Assembly (NCBI GenBank): GCA_003457065.1
Contig: DMJQ01000193.1
Span: 17,780-23,956 of the forward strand
Direction: 5' to 3'
Source of the DNA: Clostridiales bacterium
GTDB lineage: Bacteria > Bacillota > Clostridia > Tissierellales > Sedimentibacteraceae
DNA length: 6,177 nt
Shown here piece by piece: positions 1 through 5,217 of the stretch (its first letter is position 1; the number at the start of each line of letters is the position of its first letter). The notes beneath the pieces are model-generated. The model was not told where the DNA came from. It searched no databases and saw only the letters and a program-made list of their open reading frames with translations. Position numbers and translations under genes: made by a program.

Positions 1-29
1 ATCCTATCAAAAATCCAAATATTTTCCAT
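1..29 (-). CDS. Possible start of a downstream gene (sensor kinase by position), cut by window edge
   Basis: An ATG (27-29) lies 12 bases after the response-regulator stop and opens a frame reading MENIWIFDR before the window ends. Nine codons cannot identify a product, and no convincing ribosome binding site precedes it (the nearest purine-rich stretch, GATGAG, overlaps the end of the preceding gene). OmpR-type regulators are very often followed closely by their histidine kinase, so a kinase is the best guess from position alone. It could also be a chance open frame. Confidence 0.35.
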
Positions 30-41
30 TGTAATTTAAAT

Positions 42-740
42 CTACTCATCAAAGCGATACCCCAATCCACGAAGGGTTTTTATAAGATATGAATAAGGAC
101 CCAGTGATTTTCTAAGAAGTTTCATATGAGTATCTAAGGTCCTGTCATCACCATAATAGTCAAATCCCCATACTTCTGTCATAATCTTCTCTCGTGGTAT
201 AGCAATATTTTTATTTCGTATTAGGAAAAATAATAAATCATATTCCTTAGGTGCCATATCTACTTGAACCCCATCAATAAATACCTTATATGCCGTCATA
301 TCTACTTTTAATCCATCTTTTTTAAAAATAATATGCCCATTTTCATCTGACTTTACTGAGCTGTTCTTCTCGGTTCTACGTAAAATAGCACCTACTCTTA
401 ACATAATCTCTTTTGAAGAAAATGGTTTGACAACATAATCGTCTACCCCAATCTCAAAACCCAAGATTCTGTCATACTCTTCACCACGAGCAGAAAGCAT
501 AATTACAGGCATATCGGAAAATTTACGTATTTCTTCCACAGCAGAAAATCCATCCAGTTCGGGCATCATTATATCCATAATAATGATGTCAAAAGCATTT
601 TTACGGCAAAGTTCAATCGCCTCTAGTCCGTCTCCTGCCTCCATAACATCATGCCCCTCAAATTTTGCATACCGCTTTAATACAGCACGAAGTCCTGCTT
701 CATCATCACAAATTAAAATTTTAGCCATCTTATTCTTCAT
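42..740 (-). CDS. OmpR/PhoB-family response regulator (two-component system)
   Basis: Cytoplasmic DNA-binding regulator of 232 residues, the usual length for the family. The receiver domain spans roughly residues 6-123: acidic pair D12/D13, phospho-acceptor D56 within IIIMDIMMPELDG, switch residue S83 (MLSAR) and the conserved lysine K105 in VKPF. A winged-helix output domain follows at about 140-231, with the typical RTLDTHMKLLRKSLG recognition-helix region and the closing LIKTLRGLGYRF wing. All phosphorylation residues are intact, so it should be switched by a histidine kinase, which is not visible but may begin at the left edge. Two ATGs compete as start: 738-740 (MKNKMAKIL) and 726-728 (MAKILICDD, which matches where relatives usually begin). 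It follows the VTC-DUF4956-CotH operon on the same strand, but a 205-base gap with a stem-loop and a possible promoter suggests at least partly separate expression. The target genes cannot be read from the sequence; the adjacent operon is the obvious candidate. Confidence 0.95.
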   Translation of the reverse strand: MKNKMAKILICDDEAGLRAVLKRYAKFEGHDVMEAGDGLEAIELCRKNAFDIIIMDIMMPELDGFSAVEEIRKFSDMPVIMLSARGEEYDRILGFEIGVDDYVVKPFSSKEIMLRVGAILRRTEKNSSVKSDENGHIIFKKDGLKVDMTAYKVFIDGVQVDMAPKEYDLLFFLIRNKNIAIPREKIMTEVWGFDYYGDDRTLDTHMKLLRKSLGPYSYLIKTLRGLGYRFDE

Positions 741-748
741 TCCTTCCT
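741..748 (-). promoter_or_regulatory. Ribosome binding site of the response regulator, start ambiguous
   Basis: The minus strand reads AGGAAGGA directly before the first ATG (738-740). Pairing through the distal AGGA leaves 4 bases to that ATG. Pairing through the proximal part would leave about 13 bases to the second ATG (726-728). Neither spacing is ideal, so the start remains undecided between 740 and 728. Confidence 0.6.
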
Positions 749-838
749 AATCTTTGTAAGAATTCTATAGGAACAATAAAAACTATTTCTTTTAAATCCA
801 AAACTCACTTCTATAATTTATTTTTACCTAATGATTTA

Positions 839-867
839 ATTGTATCATAAAATTTATAAAATATAAA
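839..867 (-). promoter_or_regulatory. Candidate sigma-A promoter for the response regulator
   Basis: Minus-strand -35 TTTATA (862-867, 4 of 6 to consensus), 17-base spacer, -10 TACAAT (839-844), preceded by TG at the extended -10 position. Transcription would start near 832, leaving a leader of about 90 bases before the response-regulator ATG. The rest of the 741-898 gap is very AT-rich, shows no gene, and could produce chance -10 matches, so this is a prediction only. Confidence 0.45.
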
Positions 868-898
868 TTATCTACTCCTTAACTGGATAATACTATAT

Positions 899-939
899 AG
901 CCACAAGATATAAAGAAAGCTTAACAAAATCTTGTGGCT
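899..939 (-). terminator. Stem-loop after the CotH-like gene; weak terminator or processing hairpin
   Basis: A perfect 11-bp inverted repeat (AGCCACAAGAT at 899-909 pairing with ATCTTGTGGCT at 929-939) encloses a 19-base loop and starts 6 bases after the CotH-like stop codon. On the minus strand the sequence after the stem is ATATAGTATTA, not a real T-tract, so termination may be inefficient. The hairpin could instead protect the mRNA 3' end or allow partial read-through into the response-regulator gene. Confidence 0.6.
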
Positions 940-945
940 TATTAC

Positions 946-3033
946 TTAATAATTCTTTTTATATTTTTTGACGAATATTAAGGCTACAGCTAAACCTAAT
1001 AATAAAGCACCAAAACTAACAATATCACTAGTTTTCAAATTCTGCTCATTATATCTGTTTTCTGACTTAGAGCTGGATACGTCTCCTTGCCGATTCATTC
1101 CACCATCATTAAATGGCATATTGTCTCGATTTCCTTGTCTCATGTCTTCTGATTGTTTATTGCCCATTATAGAAATCTGTTCAATCTGTTCTTCAGTTAG
1201 ACCAAGTTCTATTAAGTCTTCCTTTACACTCTCTGTGATCTCTCCGTTTGCTTGTTGAATGATATCCATTGCTTTAGCAATAAGATCCATGTCCAATGCA
1301 TTGCTCATATTTCCAGGAAACTGCCCTGGATTTTGTCCACCCATTTCATTCGGAATATCGCCTATATTTCCTCCTTTTCCACCCATCATACTACCAAGGT
1401 CAGATAGATTGAAATCACCTGCTGAAATCAGATTAGCACCATTTGTATTTTGTGTTTCAGCTGTTGATGGAACTGTGCCATCTATCTGTCCTCGAACGCT
1501 TTGCGCTCTAAGATTTCCAAGGGTAATAAAGGATGAAACAGCTTTCTTATACTCATCATAAGTACAAAAAGCAGTTTTATCATTTTGTACATATGAAGAA
1601 ATCAATGCATCAAGACTATTTACCTTTTCTTCAAATTTTCCATCAGAAAAATATTCATTAACTAATTGCTGCAAATAATTATGATATTTTTCTAGATATT
1701 CTTCATTTGCAAATAACTTCTCAATCAATGGCCTGCTTGACATATTAACTCCACTTAAAGGTGTATCAATGGGAAAGTTGATAACAGATGAAGCATCTTT
1801 GCTTTGGAATCCTCCCCATGCAAGGTTATAATCCCAAGGTAAAATAGTAATTTTGCCATTTTTCTCATAAATATAATAATTTTGTGCCATACTTGAACTA
1901 TAGCTATCCAGATTGACCACGATGGTGTGTGCTGCTAAATAGCGAAGTATCTTATCTACATCAAAATATTTATCAAGTTCATTGCCTTCTGAAAGCATTT
2001 TAAGAGCTTGTATAACACGCTTAAAATCATTATTGGTGCCTTTACCTACTACATTACTAAAAATAGAACTATAGCTTTCTATTTCATCGTCTGTGTATTC
2101 AAGACTGCCCCCTGAACTGCCACGCCCACCACCTCTGCCAAATCCACCTTCCATGTTTTTATCTCTTCCCTGCATAGTTTCAGATGGCATATTCGTATTT
2201 TCTGGCGGAGATGACTCCGTATGACCGCTATCAACTGAATTTAAGGGAGGTTGAGCATTCGGCATATTTTCAGGAAACTGTTGAGATTCGGCTCCCTGTT
2301 GGAATGCATCATTCTGTTTTTGAGTTCTTCCATTTTGCTCATCTGAAATAGATGCCCCATTTCCTCCTTGCTGGGGTGACTTGTTTTCTCCATTGTTTCC
2401 GCCCATATCCATACTCTTAACATTATATAGCATACCTGATATATCATTAAATACACGTTGCTCATAGCTCTCATTATAAAGTTCTACAGCAAGATATAAT
2501 CCCACATTTTCATCGTTTACTTTAATATCTGCAAATCCAAAATAAGGGGCATCCACGCCAATTTCCTGCATTAGATCATAAGAAATATATTCTTTCATAT
2601 AGGTATTATCTCCAAGCATATTGTTAACGACAAAACTTTCAAGTCCAAAACAGGTCTGTCCTTTAATATATTCATCAAATTGTAGTCTGAAACTATATCT
2701 ATCACTATCAGAATTTACTACCTGGGTTAGACTGGAATTGCCCTTGGGTCTAATTCCAACGGATTGGAACTTGGTGCCATTCACTATAACATCTGCCATA
2801 ATAAATTCCTCATTTATAGCATTGTCAAGCATCTGTTGCCATTCCTTTTCATCAGCAATAATTTCAATAGAGATAATCTCACTCCCAAAAATTTTAGTTG
2901 CGTATTCTGCCTCGTTTTTATTTGTAGTACTTGTTTTTTGCATATTTCCAACTGATATTAAGATAGTTGTTATCACCAAGGCAAAAGCAAGGCTTATTGC
3001 TATAATTATATTTATTTTTTTACTTCCTATCAA
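946..3033 (-). CDS. CotH-kinase-family protein, membrane-anchored, with low-complexity insert and C-terminal membrane segment
   Basis: A 695-residue protein related to the spore-coat kinase CotH, an atypical protein kinase. Residues 7-28 form a hydrophobic segment after KK (signal anchor or signal peptide). The CotH domain covers about 50-520: RPKGNSS at 95-101, the NLDSYSSS/QNYYIYEKNG stretch at 374-393 containing D376, the LPWDYNLAWGG motif at 398-408 with D401 (likely catalytic or metal-binding, by family analogy), and the closing RAQSVRGQIDG at 510-519. The domain is interrupted at about 208-310 by a Gly/Asn/Gln/Pro/Met-rich insert. A second such tract (about 530-665) leads to a C-terminal hydrophobic segment at 672-688 followed by KKYKKNY, so most of the protein should lie outside the cytoplasm. 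No LPXTG motif is seen. The start is TTG (3031-3033): an in-frame TGA lies just upstream, a good ribosome binding site precedes it, and the next in-frame ATG (residue 31) would delete the hydrophobic segment. It is the last gene of the VTC-DUF4956-CotH operon. The substrate is unknown. Confidence 0.93.
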   Translation of the reverse strand: MIGSKKINIIIAISLAFALVITTILISVGNMQKTSTTNKNEAEYATKIFGSEIISIEIIADEKEWQQMLDNAINEEFIMADVIVNGTKFQSVGIRPKGNSSLTQVVNSDSDRYSFRLQFDEYIKGQTCFGLESFVVNNMLGDNTYMKEYISYDLMQEIGVDAPYFGFADIKVNDENVGLYLAVELYNESYEQRVFNDISGMLYNVKSMDMGGNNGENKSPQQGGNGASISDEQNGRTQKQNDAFQQGAESQQFPENMPNAQPPLNSVDSGHTESSPPENTNMPSETMQGRDKNMEGGFGRGGGRGSSGGSLEYTDDEIESYSSIFSNVVGKGTNNDFKRVIQALKMLSEGNELDKYFDVDKILRYLAAHTIVVNLDSYSSSMAQNYYIYEKNGKITILPWDYNLAWGGFQSKDASSVINFPIDTPLSGVNMSSRPLIEKLFANEEYLEKYHNYLQQLVNEYFSDGKFEEKVNSLDALISSYVQNDKTAFCTYDEYKKAVSSFITLGNLRAQSVRGQIDGTVPSTAETQNTNGANLISAGDFNLSDLGSMMGGKGGNIGDIPNEMGGQNPGQFPGNMSNALDMDLIAKAMDIIQQANGEITESVKEDLIELGLTEEQIEQISIMGNKQSEDMRQGNRDNMPFNDGGMNRQGDVSSSKSENRYNEQNLKTSDIVSFGALLLGLAVALIFVKKYKKNY

Positions 3034-3044
3034 GTCTCCACCTC
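3034..3044 (-). promoter_or_regulatory. Ribosome binding site supporting a TTG start of the CotH-like gene
   Basis: The minus strand reads GAGGTGGAGAC immediately before TTG (3031-3033). GAGGTG matches the anti-Shine-Dalgarno complement and leaves 5 bases to the TTG. An ATG at 3044-3046 lies in another frame and overlaps the binding site, so it does not compete as the start of this protein. Confidence 0.8.
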
Positions 3045-3049
3045 ATTGT

Positions 3050-3721
3050 TTAGGCTGTATACTCACCATTATAACTTACAAGACAAGCATTATTTACACC
3101 ATTTATAGTAAGTAATTCATTGATGAGTTTAGCTGACATATCTAAAAGTCTTACTTCAACTGTAAGTTCGATACCATTTTTTGAAGCAGTTTTTGTTTTA
3201 ATTAGATTCTTTTTAGTCATTGTTCTTATCTTCTCCATACAATCCTTTTCGGCTTGATCATTCTCAAGATTAAGTATAATTATATATGGTGTATCACTGC
3301 TCTTTTTGTTAACAAATACAAGAAGAACAATTCCAATGAAAATAGATCCAATTACGCCGAGAGGTATTAATCCTGCGCCTATAACTATACCTACTGAAAT
3401 CGCCCAAAATAAAAAAGCAATGTCTAAAGGTTCTTTAACTGCTGTCCTAAAACGTACAATAGATAGTGCGCCTACCATACCAAGGGACAAAATAACATTT
3501 GATGTTACTGCGAGTATAATAAATGTTGTAATAAGTGTCATAGCCATTATAGAAACTCCAAAAGAAGCACTATACATAACTCCTGCAAAAGTTTTTTTAT
3601 AAACATAAAATATAAAAAGACCAATGGCAAAAGCTAAAAGCATAGCAATTGTAACATCCAAAATTGAAAACTCCGTAGCTTTCTCTAAAAAACTTGATTT
3701 GAAAACGTCTTTAAATGTCAT
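3050..3721 (-). CDS. DUF4956-family multi-pass membrane protein
   Basis: A 223-residue integral membrane protein when started at the ATG at 3719-3721. A reading from TTG at 3734-3736 would add five residues but would place the start inside the GGAGGT ribosome binding site, so it is rejected. Hydrophobic segments lie at about 20-41, 51-77, 101-118 and 119-138. The most conserved-looking part is GMVGALSIVRFRTAVKEPLD at 81-100, a charged loop between membrane segments that is the hallmark of DUF4956 proteins. A soluble tail of about 85 residues (140-223), with alternating strands and helices, follows the last segment; its side of the membrane is inferred to be cytoplasmic. Genes of this family commonly sit beside VTC-domain and CotH genes, as here, 16 bases from each neighbour. 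The biochemical function is not known. A role as the membrane partner of the soluble VTC protein is inference, by analogy with the membrane part of yeast VTC. Confidence 0.9.
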   Translation of the reverse strand: MTFKDVFKSSFLEKATEFSILDVTIAMLLAFAIGLFIFYVYKKTFAGVMYSASFGVSIMAMTLITTFIILAVTSNVILSLGMVGALSIVRFRTAVKEPLDIAFLFWAISVGIVIGAGLIPLGVIGSIFIGIVLLVFVNKKSSDTPYIIILNLENDQAEKDCMEKIRTMTKKNLIKTKTASKNGIELTVEVRLLDMSAKLINELLTINGVNNACLVSYNGEYTA

Positions 3722-3728
3722 TATTATT

Positions 3729-3734
3729 ACCTCC
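3729..3734 (-). promoter_or_regulatory. Ribosome binding site fixing the DUF4956 start
   Basis: GGAGGT on the minus strand lies 7 bases before the ATG at 3719-3721. The alternative TTG at 3734-3736 overlaps it, which makes the ATG the true start. Confidence 0.85.
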
Positions 3735-3737
3735 AAG

Positions 3738-4415
3738 TTAAATAATTCTTGTTACTGCATATTTTGAAAAGGCACTACTTCTTCTACTGCTAAGGGATAC
3801 TAGTCCACGAATTATCTCTGGCAAAAATTCATCATATTTGACCTCCAGAATAAAAGTATCTGGAATCGGTATCGGAACAGGTTCAGGGTTCAAGAAAATA
3901 TGAGTATTATAGCTTGTACGAATGTTATAATCCAAAGTAATACGCACATTTCCCGGAGGATAAACATATGCCTCACGCCAATAATCTACTATGTTTTTCG
4001 GACGTAGATGCTGATAATGCATTTTTGCATACAATTCCATACATAAAGGATTATTTCCTTCTTTTAGCACCGCAAAATCTCCGGCAATTATGCTGATGCA
4101 TTGTTCCTCTGTCACTACTGCACTTTCCTTAAAACAGATTCCATTTTTTTTGCTTTTCTTTTCAAGACGTATGAAAGAAGTATTATCATTGTAAAATCTT
4201 AAACGAAATTTTTCTCGCTCATTTACACCGTCTACCTTTTTTTTTAATGCCTTGTCATTATAGTTGTCAAAATAAAGGCTTCTGACTCTATACCCATTTT
4301 CTTCTGTGCCATTTTTATCTAGACTAGCTACAAATGGTAATCTTTTTCCAAGTTCAATAACATCTATATAGTTGATATAATGCTTCAGTTCATGTCTGCC
4401 TTTAGGCTTATCCAT
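3738..4415 (-). CDS. VTC-domain protein (polyphosphate polymerase-like)
   Basis: A 225-residue protein made of one VTC domain, the triphosphate-tunnel fold that in yeast Vtc4 polymerises ATP gamma-phosphate into polyphosphate. The expected ring of basic and acidic tunnel residues is present: RHELKHYI (R7, E9, K11), YRVRSLYFDN (R43, R45, D50), REKFRLRFY (K69, R71, R73), IRLEKKSK (E85, K87), YWREAY (R147), VRITLDYNIR (R158, D162), FILEVKYD (E191, K193), and SKYA near the end (K218). There is no membrane segment and no SPX domain, so any membrane attachment must come from a partner, most likely the DUF4956 protein encoded 16 bases downstream. Start: ATG at 4413-4415 with AAGGAG (4425-4430) 9 bases upstream. 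It is the first gene of the operon. Activity in bacteria is assumed from the fold; a different triphosphate-handling reaction is possible. Confidence 0.92.
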   Translation of the reverse strand: MDKPKGRHELKHYINYIDVIELGKRLPFVASLDKNGTEENGYRVRSLYFDNYNDKALKKKVDGVNEREKFRLRFYNDNTSFIRLEKKSKKNGICFKESAVVTEEQCISIIAGDFAVLKEGNNPLCMELYAKMHYQHLRPKNIVDYWREAYVYPPGNVRITLDYNIRTSYNTHIFLNPEPVPIPIPDTFILEVKYDEFLPEIIRGLVSLSSRRSSAFSKYAVTRII

Positions 4416-4449
4416 TTTTTCTCACTCCTTATCACTGGAATGATTCAAT

Positions 4450-4458
4450 AATATAGCA
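4450..4458 (-). promoter_or_regulatory. Candidate extended -10 promoter next to the VTC gene
   Basis: The minus strand reads TGCTATATT, a TGn-extended -10 element with no good -35 at 16-18 bases. Transcription would start near 4443, giving a leader of under 30 bases that contains the AAGGAG ribosome binding site. It lies downstream of the hairpin at 4515-4574, so it could drive the operon whatever that hairpin does. Confidence 0.45.
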
Positions 4459-4514
4459 TAAACCTGAAATATAATTGTTTACTATCTGAACTTTAACTGA
4501 TTTTTTATTTAAAA

Positions 4515-4574
4515 CAACAAAAAAACTGCTAAATGAATATTAAAATGTATTAAACATCTTATTCTTAGCAGTTT
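4515..4574 (-). terminator. Strong intrinsic terminator or attenuator upstream of the VTC operon
   Basis: An inverted repeat (AAACTGCTAA at 4523-4532, TTAGCAGTTT at 4565-4574) forms a 10-bp stem. After a 2-base bulge it can extend by 5 bp (4535-4539 with 4560-4564), leaving a 20-base loop. On the minus strand the stem runs straight into TTTTTTTGTTGTTTT, a proper T-tract. It lies about 150 bases after the separate terminator of the sugar operon and 100 bases before the VTC gene, so it most likely ends a transcript started within this gap (see 4600-4627). Confidence 0.7.
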
Positions 4575-4585
4575 CACATGTGAAA
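4572..4585. repeat. 14-bp perfect palindrome, possible operator
   Basis: TTTCACATGTGAAA is a perfect palindrome centred between 4578 and 4579. It lies about 8-22 bases into the transcript predicted from the 4600-4627 promoter and shares three bases with the first arm of the terminator hairpin. It could be a repressor operator. In RNA it could form a small hairpin that competes slightly with the terminator stem. No specific regulator is recognised. Confidence 0.45.
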
Positions 4586-4599
4586 GCAAGGATGGATCG

Positions 4600-4627
4600 A
4601 CTATAAAAGTTAAACTTTTTGTGTCTA
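4600..4627 (-). promoter_or_regulatory. Candidate sigma-A promoter upstream of the attenuator-like hairpin
   Basis: Minus-strand -35 TAGACA (4622-4627, 5 of 6), 16-base spacer, -10 TATAGT (4600-4605, 5 of 6). Predicted start near 4593. The spacer contains a 7-bp inverted repeat (AAAAGTT/AACTTTT, 4605-4619), which may be an operator or a by-product of AT-rich sequence. Confidence 0.5.
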
Positions 4628-4661
4628 CAATCAACAAGTTTATAAAAACTCTTTCATTGTT

Positions 4662-4699
4662 AAAAAAATCCAAGGATAACGCTTGACAGGTTATCCTTG
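4662..4699 (-). terminator. Intrinsic terminator of the sugar kinase-YhcH operon
   Basis: A perfect 10-bp stem (CAAGGATAAC at 4671-4680 with GTTATCCTTG at 4690-4699) with a 9-base loop is followed on the minus strand by GA and seven T residues (4662-4668). It begins 32 bases after the stop of the YhcH-family gene, a classic rho-independent terminator placement. Confidence 0.88.
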
Positions 4700-4731
4700 A
4701 ATTTCAATTACTTCAATAGAATTTCAAATAA

Positions 4732-5202
<471 letters not shown>

Positions 5203-5217
5203 TTAACCTCTTTAGTT

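Larger units (their letters stand above)
4515..4593 (-). ncRNA. Putative short transcript (about 80 nt): terminated leader or small RNA
   Basis: A plausible promoter (4600-4627) and a strong terminator (4515-4574) on the same strand bracket about 80 bases with no convincing coding content; the only frame seen is a five-codon ATG frame (MFNTF) in the terminator loop. The pair would yield a short RNA that is either an independent small RNA or the prematurely ended leader of the VTC operon. No known riboswitch or T-box signature was recognised. Confidence 0.3.

Noticed and set aside
968..1561. Two open frames on the plus strand opposite the CotH-like gene
   Set aside because: They are antisense to a well-supported coding region, have no recognisable domains or ribosome binding sites, and their composition mirrors the opposite low-complexity sequence.
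2241..2474. Minus-strand 77-codon frame within the CotH-like insert
   Set aside because: It is an alternative frame of the low-complexity part of the CotH-like gene, whose own frame is continuous through the region.
946..3033. Calling the CotH-like protein a spore-coat protein
   Set aside because: The operon context with VTC and DUF4956 and the membrane segments at both ends argue against a coat role; only the kinase-fold family membership is supported.
2621..3115. Plus-strand 164-codon frame with hydrophobic stretches
   Set aside because: It is antisense to the CotH-like N-terminal region and crosses the CotH/DUF4956 gene junction; the apparent membrane segments reflect AT-rich complement sequence.
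3306..3602. Plus-strand 98-codon frame opposite the DUF4956 gene
   Set aside because: It is a shadow of conserved membrane segments on the other strand and has no independent support.
3722..3736. TTG at 3734-3736 as the DUF4956 start
   Set aside because: It overlaps the GGAGGT ribosome binding site, which is ideally spaced for the ATG at 3719-3721.
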